Source of the DNA: Exophiala sp. HKRS030
Taxonomy: Eukaryota; Ascomycota; Eurotiomycetes; Chaetothyriales; Herpotrichiellaceae
Length of the DNA: 64,000 nucleotides
Assembly: GCA_023897205.1 (NCBI GenBank)
Contig: JAHWDD010000006.1
Location: 3,658,001 to 3,722,000, forward strand
Direction: 5' to 3'
Shown piece after piece: positions 55,404-64,000 of this stretch; the first letter of the stretch is position 1; the number at the start of each line of letters is the position of its first letter. The position numbers were made by a program, and so were the translations under genes. The notes under the pieces are model-generated. The model saw only the letters and a program-made list of their open reading frames with translations. It searched no databases and had not been told where the DNA came from.

Positions 55404-57367
55404 TCATCTTTGCCTATCACCAGGCCCGGCACAAAAAGATTTAGCTTGGACGATCTCGCGCCACACGCCAAAACCATCGACATCATTGGTATCACCATAC
55501 CACAGGTACATGGTCAAGTGTTCCTTCAAGGTTGGCCAGTCAGATATACACATGGGCCCGAGCAAGCAAGTTAACGAAGCAATATACCACGATCGTTCGC
55601 GCGACCCTATCGAAGCGATCGCACCCATGAACAATACCCACAGCACGAAGCTCGGAATTTCAGTAGATAACATTTCAGACTTTGGGTTGGAAAGGAGGAC
55701 TCTTATATTCTTGGCGAGGCGATGAAATGGGGCCGCAATTGGCGGAATCGGAAATGTCACCAATAGGCTGTAGACGACAGTTCCTAGGCGACAAAGGCGA
55801 TGGAGTAGGCCCTCAGATTCCACCGCCTCTTCAGAAGGTGTCAGAAGCATGAGCGCATGTTGAACAAAGTTTCTTTGTTGGGTTAGCTGAATAATAATCG
55901 GTGCTTCAGGCCTGTGGTAGACATGGTCATCAATGGCGAAAGTATACTGTACAATGCCGTGAAGCACAAGCTTGAGTTTGAAATTTTGAGCTTGGTCCAG
56001 GAGCCCGGGCAAAGTGCAAAAGCCTCGTCCGAGGCCAAAGAGTGGGTGGTCCTGTCGGAATGCCGCTGTGAGCGGCACTGCAAGGCCTTGATGCATAGCG
56101 ACAAATGGTATGAGTGGTTTGGTGAGTGTCTGTGTAGCCATGATAATGTCGCCACTAAAATATAGGTCGGCGAATGAAAGATCAGCTGTTGGGAGATGTG
56201 ACTTACTATGCAATGGACAGGCCCAGGCCAGGCAATCCTATCTTGTGAATGCCACCACGAAGACTGATCATCTTTGCCAGACCTTGCATATGGACTTCAA
56301 TGGTCTGAAGACGTCCACCATAGACATCCAACATGAAGAGTTTCTGCAAGGGGCCCTGGTTGGGTGCCTCGCCGACAAATTTTGTCCGATAATTGCCATG
56401 ATAGGCTAAAATGTAGACGGTGAGAATATTTTCATCATCAAACCTTGAATCACCGTTTTCCAGGAATTTTCGATGAACACCTCGGAGGGTTTCGGTGTAA
56501 CACTGAACCGATTCGCGACTGTCCTCTACCCGTCCCAGTTGAACGGCGTCTCTGGTCATTTGGGATAAAAGAGCACCGTGGAATAGAGCCCGATCATTCA
56601 AAATTGTTCTCAGCCACGTCTTGGCTAGGGTACTTGAGGTGTTGTCGCCTTCGGGCGGGAACATTGCGTGAAAGAAGTCCGAGACTGTGCACAATCCAAG
56701 GTTAGTGAGAAGGAACAATGAATGGTCTGTTGCATAAGAGTGTACACACTTCGACCGAAGACAGAATTCACGACTTCGTACGGCAAGTCAGACAGGTAAA
56801 TTGAGAAAGAATCGAGACGTGTGGATGGTTGTTGACCGAAGACATCGTTGGTGGGTTCAACCTGGACGAGTGAAACATTTGATTTACATTCGCTCTCTTC
56901 CTTGACTTGATCCTCATGTGTGATGCCCGACTGATCAAAGGACAGGTGTGAATTTTTGCGTGGTTGATACACGGCAGGCCCGTCGAATCTTGGACGGTTG
57001 ACCACCTTGTGCACATCAGTTTCATTTACATGGGATCGCTTGCCATCCTTGGGGAGGATCGTGAGAGATTGGATGCGGTGGACTTTTTTGCGCGTTGCCA
57101 GTGGTAATTGGAAGCATTCGAGCGAACGAGGATTTTGTTTTGAGATCGTTCGGCATCGGTGGTAGGGTTCACATCGACGAACTGAAAGATCTTGCCGGGC
57201 TTGGACGTGGAGTTTGCCGTCTTGCAATTTGGAAAGAGGGATTCAGGCAGGAGGGTGATGGAGTTGGACTGCGGGCGACGACTCCTGCTCGTGTCGGTGG
57301 TGGTGGTGGTGTTGTTGTCTGTCGCGGCGACATCGCCGTGAGGAGTTACGGCTTTCGCCTGGTACAT
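55404..57367 (-). CDS. Fungal transcription-factor-domain protein without zinc cluster (one apparent 1-nt frameshift)
   Basis: Three exons: 57367-56750, 56684-56207 and 56154-55404, with GT-AG introns of 65 and 52 nt; the first has a clear CTAAC branch site. The N-terminus carries KIFQFVDVNPTTDAERS followed by a basic segment (NKILVRSNASNYHW), the motif that replaces the Zn2Cys6 cluster in this family. The frame breaks at the T6 run 57084-57089 (A6 on the coding strand); one more A gives QRAKKVHRIQSL. The helical fungal-transcription-factor domain follows: DFFHAMFPPEGDN, AKTWLRTILNDRALFHGALLSQM, ENILTVYILAYHGNY, and GGRLQTIEVHMQGLAKMISLRGGI, ending with LTMYLWYGDTNDVDGFGVW. The restored length is about 615 residues. 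It lies beside the hydrolase pseudogene; any functional link is speculative. Confidence 0.78.
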
Positions 57368-57541
57368 GTCCTATGATGCATAGACATACTATAGCACGGA
57401 TTGAATGGACATGGCAGAATTGAGGTGGTGTTATATGGGCGGGGAAAGAGTCAGTGATGAGCACAGCAGAAAGATGTGTCTGCATGCTGCGTCGATGTCC
57501 GGATAATGAGACACAGTGGACAAGAGTGGACATGTGGGCAG

Positions 57542-57557
57542 GTGGTACTAGTACCAC
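57542..57557. repeat. 16-bp perfect palindrome
   Basis: GTGGTACTAGTACCAC equals its own reverse complement. It is followed directly by CTCCGTAGTTAGTTGAC, the same pair of motifs seen in the island before the phytochrome gene, and lies about 175 bp upstream of the transcription-factor ATG. Confidence 0.9.
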
Positions 57558-58586
57558 TCCGTAGTTAGTTGACTTCCTAGCTAAGTTAGTTAGCGCTTAG
57601 TTAGGTGGTACGTCGAGGTGGTTAGCTATTTCGTAGGGCAGGGGAAAGGGTGGGTCTGGGGGATCAGATGAGCGAAGGGGGCTGGTGGGCTGGTGCAGAG
57701 CCGGGGATGCATAAGCAGATCCCGCCTATGTTAGTGAACATAAGTTGAAGTTTCCAAGGACCAATAACCCAAGTACTTGTGACTTGGAATGACTACAACG
57801 ACCGACCGAATTGTGCTTTGCACTTGGGAATCCTAGAAGTTGGGGACGCCAGTCGACATCCATTGGGGAACCCTCGGGCCTAGGGCCATGCCCATGCTGA
57901 ACCAAGTTAGTTAACTTGGTGCGTCAGGCGAAGGGGTCCGAGCAGTCGAGGCCAGGCGGGAGCGGGGGCGTCAGTGGTGGGAGGAGAGACCAAAGGAACT
58001 TGGTGCCGAGCCCTTGACCGAGCCCTTGAGCTGATCAACCGATCAACCAAGTTTTGACTACTAGGTAGTTAGTTAAGCCAGCGACCTCGCAGGTGCCTAA
58101 CCACTTCGGTTTTGACCAGGGCTAATTAGGGTTGATATGATGCACGGGCCACCAGCGCAATGCCGGAATGTCCCTCTGAAGATGCCCTCTTAGGTGCCTA
58201 GGGGTCCCTCTGAAGACTGAGACTTCAGGCCCAGGTAGCCTTGTAACGCTGTCTTCTCCTGTCGTCTCCTGTCTACCCGGTACGCCTTCCATGCCTAGCC
58301 AAACGCAGATAATGTCCCTAACGAACCCGTCAACTCGTTTAGGTACGCAAGTGGCCGAAAGGGCCGAGAGGCTAACTTTGGAGACTTGGGCTGTCCACCC
58401 AAATCCATGCAGATCCGCCTACCGAGTACTTCGAAAGCATCACGCAGCCAGGTGGAAAACCAACAATTGATCAATCTCGTGACGCTCCAGGATTCCAGAA
58501 TCGAGATACGGGATCAACGACATCAAACACTCCGTTCCGTCGGGTGGTCGGTGCATCTACTCGTTCGTCCGTACGGAGGAGTCCAA

Positions 58587-58620
58587 CAGTCAGACAGTCA
58601 GACAGTCAGACAGTCAGACA
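58587..58620 (+). repeat. Tandem 8-mer array CAGTCAGA, four copies
   Basis: Four perfect copies plus two bases of an 8-bp unit, in the non-coding island downstream of APC3. Confidence 0.95.
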
Positions 58621-58667
58621 CGCTCCGCCGAGCCTGATGGCTTTCCAGAATCCAGTGGAACGAGGAT

Positions 58668-58703
58668 CCCTGATTCCCTGATTCCCTTATTCCCTTATTC
58701 CCT
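58668..58703 (+). repeat. Tandem 8-mer array CCCTKATT, four copies
   Basis: Two copies of CCCTGATT, two of CCCTTATT and a partial copy, only 48 bp after the CAGTCAGA array. Same unit length, different sequence. Confidence 0.9.
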
Positions 58704-59811
58704 GGCATGCTTAACTGGAAGCCCGAGGGCCCTCGGCCCTGGACCATGCCCAGTGCATGCCCTATAGGTGCCCCTCTGGCTTCAGCCCCATGCTGTTCTC
58801 TGTTTGAGACTTGACTTTCCCGTATTCTCGGAGCTTAGACTTCAATTGGCCTCATCATCTGCTCCCACGACTCCGTATTCCGGAGTTAGCTACAGTACCT
58901 AATTAGTAATGGATGTGCTCTGTACTCTCACGACTCTGTACTCTGAGAGCTTAACCCTATCTACACCACCCCCGACCTCCAACACCCTCCTGAGTGAGAG
59001 AACTTACTCCGTACCTCTACAGGACAACCACAAGAGTCCAAACCCTAACAGGGGAATCCCAGTAAGCTGGGCCATGATATTTGACATCAAATGATCAAAA
59101 CCTCGGCCGGTCATTACGGATATTAGCTAGCTATAAGCTGGGTTAGATTCCACTCATCAGTGCCTGAGCTTGGTCACCAACTTACTCGTCAACAATCGTG
59201 CGAGTTCATTAATTCACAATTCTAATCTCCCATGCTCTCCAGAACTTCGGCTTTACGCCGGCCGCCCATAATATGAAACTCATGTCCGAATCTCGATGAG
59301 GCATTCTGAATTACTTCCGGAATTCGGAATCATAACTCCCGGGCCCTGTTGACTAGACTCGTCGGTGCTGCTCATCATGAAGAGATTTCGCCAATCAATG
59401 CTATCATCTCAAAACCAATAACGCCAAAGCTATGCCCGACACATACAATCAGACCCCCATTGGATCCCGCCTCTCAAGCCTGGATATGCAGTGCTACGCC
59501 GAGCCATGCCTTGCTATGCCATGTCCAGGGTCCAAGTTCAAACCAAACATTAGGCTCGCTTTTCGACAGCCGTACATTAGTCCTCCGAAGCCAGACGATG
59601 AAACCAGTGCATCTGGCCTTCTGCTACCCGCCTTTGACTTCCTCATGTGACGGTCGCCGAATTGAAAGTCATCTCAGAAATCTCGTGGCCTTCTCGATCC
59701 GAGGGAAACGCTTCTATTCCCTTGCCCACCAGCATCCACATTGACAAGAAACAAAGCCATGCGACTCGTGCAAGTTGCACCCAAATATATGCTGGCAGAG
59801 AATAACGTCGT

Positions 59812-62291
59812 TTAGTCCATATCCTCGTCTTCGTCGTAATTATCCTCGTCTTCATCATCCAAGCTCTCCATAGCATCCTTGATGTATTGCGCTGCCTATG
59901 AAATCAGATTAGCAAACATTCCGACCGACAGACGTAGAGGAATCTCATTACCTTGGGATCCAGGTTCAATGCCATGGTGAAAGCCCTCACAGCATCCGCC
60001 TTCATGCGTAGAGTCTTGTAAAGTTTACCCATGAGGAACCACACATTGGGTTCATCAGGTACAACATCTCTCAGAATCAACAATTCCGCCAAAGCGTCTC
60101 TTGGCCGTCCGAGACTCATCAAACATCTGGCCTTTTTGAACCGACTTAGCGCGCTTCCTGGTGCCAGCGAGCATGCCCGTGTGTACATCTGTAGTGCCTG
60201 CTCCGCATCTTTGAGCTTCTCCAGCACCATGCCAATGCAGCAAATCAGCACTGCATTCGCTGGGTTGATCCGGGCCGCTGTACGGAAATGCTGCTCGGCG
60301 ATAGACCATTTGCCCATCTTTTCATACACCTTGCCAAGTCCGTACCATGCATTGTACTGCCGACCGTCAACTGCGATCGCCGACCGGTACGCCTCCAAAG
60401 CCTTTTCAAATTCTTCATTCTGAACATGTTCGTGACCTTCCAGGGTAAAACCATACGCAAACTGTGGGTCCACTTGAGTCGATCGTCTAAAGCACTTGAT
60501 AGCTTGCTCGTGCTCGCTTTGTCGAGAAAATGAATTTCCAATCGCACACCAAGCTTGCGGAGACAGTCTATCCACTTCCACGAGCTCATGAGCGAGGTAA
60601 GCAAGCTCAATCTCCGATTTTAAATGCCACAAAATTGTCGAATAGATCTCCATGTCCTCGAGACGCGTCGGAGCCATCTGTCGTACACGAATAAAGAACT
60701 TTTCAGCTTCGGCATATGATGCTTGCTCATAGTACGCCCGGCCAATTTGCGTCAGAATGTACGGAGTTTCTCGTTGAGCTGAGGGAAGAGAATTGTAAAT
60801 TTGAATGGCAGTCTGGCAGTCATAGTTGGACAAGGAAACATGTGCCGAGGCCATCCTGCCAAACAAGTCAAGAAGTGTATTCACGGCCTCCAGATCTTTA
60901 CTGACGGCCATCTCGGCGCGTTGTTTGGGATTTGGCACTGATGGCACAGGAGGGACATTGGACGTCGTTTTTTGATCCTTGCTATCGGTTTCCGCTGGAT
61001 CACCTGACCCGGTACGTGTACGGTTACCACTGACAACACGTCCCACAGTGGACGGGTTAGCAACCCTTCCTCTCACAGCAGGTGCTTTTGCCTTTTTAAT
61101 TTCCCGACCTTCTCGTAATCCGAGTGTGTTCGCTAGGGAGGAGATCTTACTGCCTGTAGTACTGCTCGCACTCGGAGGTCGAGAGGTATTGAGAAGTCTG
61201 TTGCTTCTCCTTGTTCCCTCAGCAATACTGGTAGAAGAATGGGTGGAAGACGTCGGTTGACCTGAAACAGTTCTCTTAGAAGGTGCCGTGGGCGCAGGAG
61301 GGTCTTGTAAAACAGTGGTGTCGTCTCCTTTTGGCTTCGACTTGGTTCTGGTCAAGCTAGGTTTATATCGCGGAGGAGGTTCGACTTGTGCTTCAGCGAT
61401 CGGTTTTGCTTTCCGCGTGGGGGCTGGCGGTGGTTCGTGATATTGATTAACAGGACCGCCTTGCAGAACAGCGTCGTCAATGTCTGCATCAATCGAAGGC
61501 GTTCTCGAATTCTGTTCGTCGAGCATGCTGTTTGCGGTATTGACACTAACCTTACTTCCATTCAGCTTCTCCCACAGAACTGAGTTGCCATGATGAATAT
61601 TTCCCGTAGACTTTTGGGTCGAGGAGAATGGATCAGGCAGGGCTTGATTGGCGGGAGGGGCTTTATCCGATGGAGGCGCCGGCATGTTTTCTGACTTGTA
61701 GATTTGCTGGTACGCAAACTCGGTCATGGTCCTCATCTCCTGGGATGCTTTGTAGACATTTGGCACGCTGATATTGGCGCCAGCGTCACAAAGACCGATA
61801 AAAGCATCCCACATAAAAGGGTTCATCTTCAAGGCGGTGGCCCAGGACTCGACAGCCAGATCCATATTCTTATGACCCTTGTACAACTTTGCCTTTAGAC
61901 ACCAAATAGCGGCTGCGTCGGGGAAGCATTGACGGCGGGACTCGCTGTGTTGAGCCCAGGTATTCCGCCCTTGCCATAAGGTCTTGCTTTTTTCCAAGGC
62001 AGTAATACCATCTACATATCTGCCTAGCTCAAGTGACGCTTGTGCAAAGATGTAGCTGCAACCGAGATGCGAGCCTCGGAGTCCAAAAGATCGACTTGTG
62101 TCCCAAGCTGCCTTGACGAAGCCGGACTGGAGTTGACAGTAAGACAGAAGATAGGCGGCTTCAGCGGATCGAGATTCATAGGCCACCAGCCGAGATGCAA
62201 GGAATAGGGCGTTTTTCAACAAATTGTTGTCGAGGTGATAGTAGATGAGCTGTCGCAGTTGAGCCGCGACATGGGCATTAGTCGGAGCCAT
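59812..62291 (-). CDS. bimA: Anaphase-promoting complex subunit 3 (Cdc27 / BimA / Nuc2)
   Basis: TPR scaffold of the APC/C ubiquitin ligase that binds activators and drives exit from mitosis. Exons 62291-59952 and 59895-59812 (56-nt GT-AG intron) give an intact 807-residue protein, almost the same length as Aspergillus BimA. The start MAPTNAHVAAQLRQLIYYHLDNNLL is the conserved N-terminal dimerisation helix; the open frame extends upstream, but without an ATG. Early TPRs run through ALFLASRLVAYE and SYIFAQASLELGRY to ALKMNPFMWDAFIGLCD. A long disordered Ser/Thr/Pro linker (about 270-480) is the usual site of mitotic phosphorylation. Seven or so C-terminal TPRs follow (YYEQASYAEAEKFFIRVRQ, AWCAIGNSFSRQSEHEQAI, GFTLEGHEHVQNEEFEKAL, AWYGLGKVYEKMGKW). 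The last exon encodes AAQYIKDAMESLDDEDED, an acidic tail. Confidence 0.96.
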
Positions 62292-63353
62292 GGCTGCATG
62301 AGAGCGGCGGGAAGAAAAACGCGAATAATGGTAGGGTTGTGAGGTATGCGTAACGCGACTGACCAAAGACGTGTGAGGGCGAGCGTGAGGAAGCCGATCT
62401 TGTGGTGGCTCTGAACTGGCCGGCGCCAAAGTCAGAGAGTCGAGGGAAGATATCGCAGGCAAAACAAAAGGACCCGCAATCTGGAGTCAAAACGCAAATC
62501 AATACATTAGGGCAGGGTAGGACTCCAGGAACGCGAATCTTTGGGAGAAGGGGAGGAAGAGATTAGGGTGATGTATGATTATGAATATAAGTTGAATGGG
62601 TAGAGGCAGTTGAGATGTGAATTGGGAGTGACGACTTTGTGGTTGACAGTGGATTTCTCCAAACACGGCGGACGAGTGCAACGATGGTGGTGGTGATGGC
62701 GAAGGGCGACAGTCTTTACCTTTGACCCGCTGTGGTCGGTTTCTTCCCTTGTGCACTCTAGCTGACTAGCCCGCCTCTAGAGCAGTTGGTTAGTTCCTGC
62801 CTATGGGGTTAGTCTCTAGGCGTCTATGGGGCAAGACCGTTGTTTACTGCCTTCTTGGAAACTAATCGCCGTTAACAAGTTAACTACTAACAGCCTCTCG
62901 GGGCGAGTTGACGACCTGAACCACTCGCACTGTCGAATGGATAAGTAAAACATTGTTAGGCTTCGAGCTGCTTGCAGTACATACCTAAGGCAAGAACTTC
63001 CAGCCGCCAAAGACGCAAACCGTTAGGCAGTTCCCTGCACCCCACTTAGTCTGGCTAATTCATGTGCTGGAGGGCAACCAGAGGTACTCGGTACCTAAAC
63101 CACAACATGTGGCTGAAGATGTGCTAAGCTTCGATGAGGCTGAGAACGTCCTCTGGTTGACGAGGCTGTAAGACGAGGCTGGAGTCTGTGCGTGTGGCGT
63201 GTGTGGCGGGGGAAGCTAACCAACAACGCACATCCCACATTATTACCACCACCAGTGTGCTAATGATTTACGGACTACGGGGTACGACGACAGAAGTCGG
63301 AACACTTCATATCACATCACATATCGATACAATCCACACATCTAAAGTTAACC
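62292..63353. promoter_or_regulatory. Divergent promoter region, APC3 / SND2
   Basis: About 1.06 kb between start codons pointing apart. It includes TTAGTTAGT/GTTAACAAGTTAACTACTAAC and GGTACTCGGTACC sequences around 62780-63090, related to the island motifs. No gene seen; the short frames are in chance positions. Confidence 0.5.
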
Positions 63354-63924
63354 ATGGCTCAGGTATCATCTCCTCTTACCCACTGGACACCACCGTCCCG
63401 CTACTAACAAATCCCAGAAAGCAGCCAAATCGCTGGCGGTGCGCAACACTTCACGACTCAAACAGACGCACCTGATCACGCTCGGCATCCACGTGGTGTT
63501 TCTCTTCCTGAGCTTTACTTTCCGCCGATCGCTATCCCTCAAACGCTACGCTATCCTCTCTTCCCCGGGCCTCATTATAGAATTCTACCTCGATCGCCTG
63601 GCCAGACCCGTGTACAAGCCAGATGGGTCGCTGCAACGAGCAGGCGAGGATCTCGACGCCAAAGGCCTGACCGAGTTCATGTGGGATATCCTGTACTGGG
63701 GGTGGATCAATCTCATTCTCGTCATCATTCTCGGCAATCGTGCCTGGTGGCTGTATCTGGTTGTTCCGGGCTATGCCGCCTTCTCCGCTTACACGACTGC
63801 TACGGGTTTGCGGGGTCAATTGAGTGGTCTTGCTGGAGCAGGAGGCGAGGGTATCGCCGAACCTCAGAGCAAACGGCAACAGAAGATCGAGAAACGGGGT
63901 GGTCAGAAGGTTGCTTACCGGTGA
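63354..63924 (+). CDS. SND2: SND2 / TMEM208-type ER membrane targeting protein
   Basis: Two exons: a three-codon first exon 63354-63362 (MAQ) and 63418-63924, with a 55-nt GT-AG intron holding a CTAAC branch site (gctactaac); product 171 residues, intact. The motif KAAKSLAVRNTSRLKQTHLIT at its start and the hydrophobic segments HVVFLFLSFTFRR, LIIEFYLDRLARP and YWGWINLILVIILGNRAWWLYLVVPGYA-type helices identify TMEM208/SND2. This subunit of the SRP-independent pathway helps target tail-anchored and other membrane proteins to the ER. The C-terminus is basic and cytosolic (KRQQKIEKRGGQK), as is usual. The tiny first exon would be missed by ORF-only calling. Confidence 0.93.
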
Positions 63925-64000
63925 TTCCCGCAACGGAAGGAATCAGGTTATTACATTACGACTACTAGATGTTTGATGCCTCAGATTCGTGGCCATCTGT

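Larger units (their letters stand above)
57368..59811. other. 2.4 kb non-coding island rich in short repeats
   Basis: Between the transcription-factor-like gene (upstream side) and the APC3 3' end. It contains a 16-bp palindrome, many TTAGTTAG runs, repeated AGGTGCCTA and GGTCCCTCTGAAGA sequences (about 58170-58215), two 8-mer tandem arrays, and TACTCCGTA copies. Composition and motifs match the island at 41.4-43.0 kb. No open frame is convincing. Confidence 0.5.

Noticed and set aside
56685..56749. A further frameshift in the 57 kb transcription-factor gene near GRSVYTLMQQ
   Set aside because: A 65-nt intron with GTGTGT donor, CTAAC branch site and CACAG acceptor restores the frame (GRISDFFHAMF), so no lesion is needed.
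59904..62462. Longer APC3 N-terminus starting at 62462
   Set aside because: That extension begins at TTG; the ATG at 62291 matches the conserved MAPTNAHVA start and the known family length.
1..64000. CRISPR arrays, rRNA genes, intact transposons or a secondary-metabolite backbone gene
   Set aside because: No spaced direct repeats, no rRNA-like sequence, no transposase or reverse-transcriptase motifs and no PKS or NRPS domains were seen.

Overview
This window is nuclear DNA from a filamentous ascomycete (Pezizomycotina). Genes are split by short introns (about 45-75 nt, GT-AG, often with CTAAC-like branch sites), and the gene set is typical of the group: a fungal phytochrome hybrid kinase, a GH128-type wall glucanase, a DUF3433 membrane protein and two fungal transcription-factor-domain proteins. 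The 807-residue APC3/BimA and the overall repertoire fit Eurotiomycetes best, possibly the black-yeast or lichen side, but that placement is inference. There are no operons, CRISPR arrays, rRNA genes or intact transposons.

Layout. 0-11.5 kb: a hypothetical protein, a secreted inorganic pyrophosphatase, a 2.5 kb gene-empty stretch, a transcription-factor-domain protein and a large NDR-related AGC kinase. 11.8-26.4 kb is a housekeeping block: REV1, a nucleolar FKBP prolyl isomerase, TAF1, trimethylguanosine synthase TGS1 and a RED-like splicing factor. 28-40 kb: a secreted GH128-like glucanase, a DUF3433 membrane protein, an acidic RING-type protein, an enoyl-CoA hydratase, the Golgi protein GRASP/Grh1 and an HD-domain phosphohydrolase. 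40-43.7 kb is a long non-coding island ahead of the phytochrome gene (43.8-48.2 kb). 49-57.4 kb is gene-poor: a GNAT acetyltransferase, an alpha/beta-hydrolase pseudogene and a second transcription-factor-domain protein. After another repeat-rich island come APC3/Cdc27 and, divergently, SND2/TMEM208.

Main observation. Seven otherwise good genes (REV1, FKBP, TAF1, TGS1, DUF3433, phytochrome, the 57 kb transcription factor) are broken by about twelve frameshifts. Every one reads as exactly one missing base, nearly always inside a homopolymer, and reading continues straight into the expected conserved motif in the next frame. Because essential genes are hit and the direction is always the same, homopolymer under-calling in the assembly is the simplest explanation; I annotate these as single genes. 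The alpha/beta hydrolase near 54 kb is different: it has several in-frame stops as well as frameshifts and looks like a true pseudogene.

I found no clearly new biological system. The most interesting leads are a kinase with aspartate where the regulatory phospho-threonine should be, intergenic islands sharing short motifs (TAGTTAGT, TACTCCGTA, AGGTGCCTA) and perfect inverted repeats, and a GC-AG intron in TAF1.
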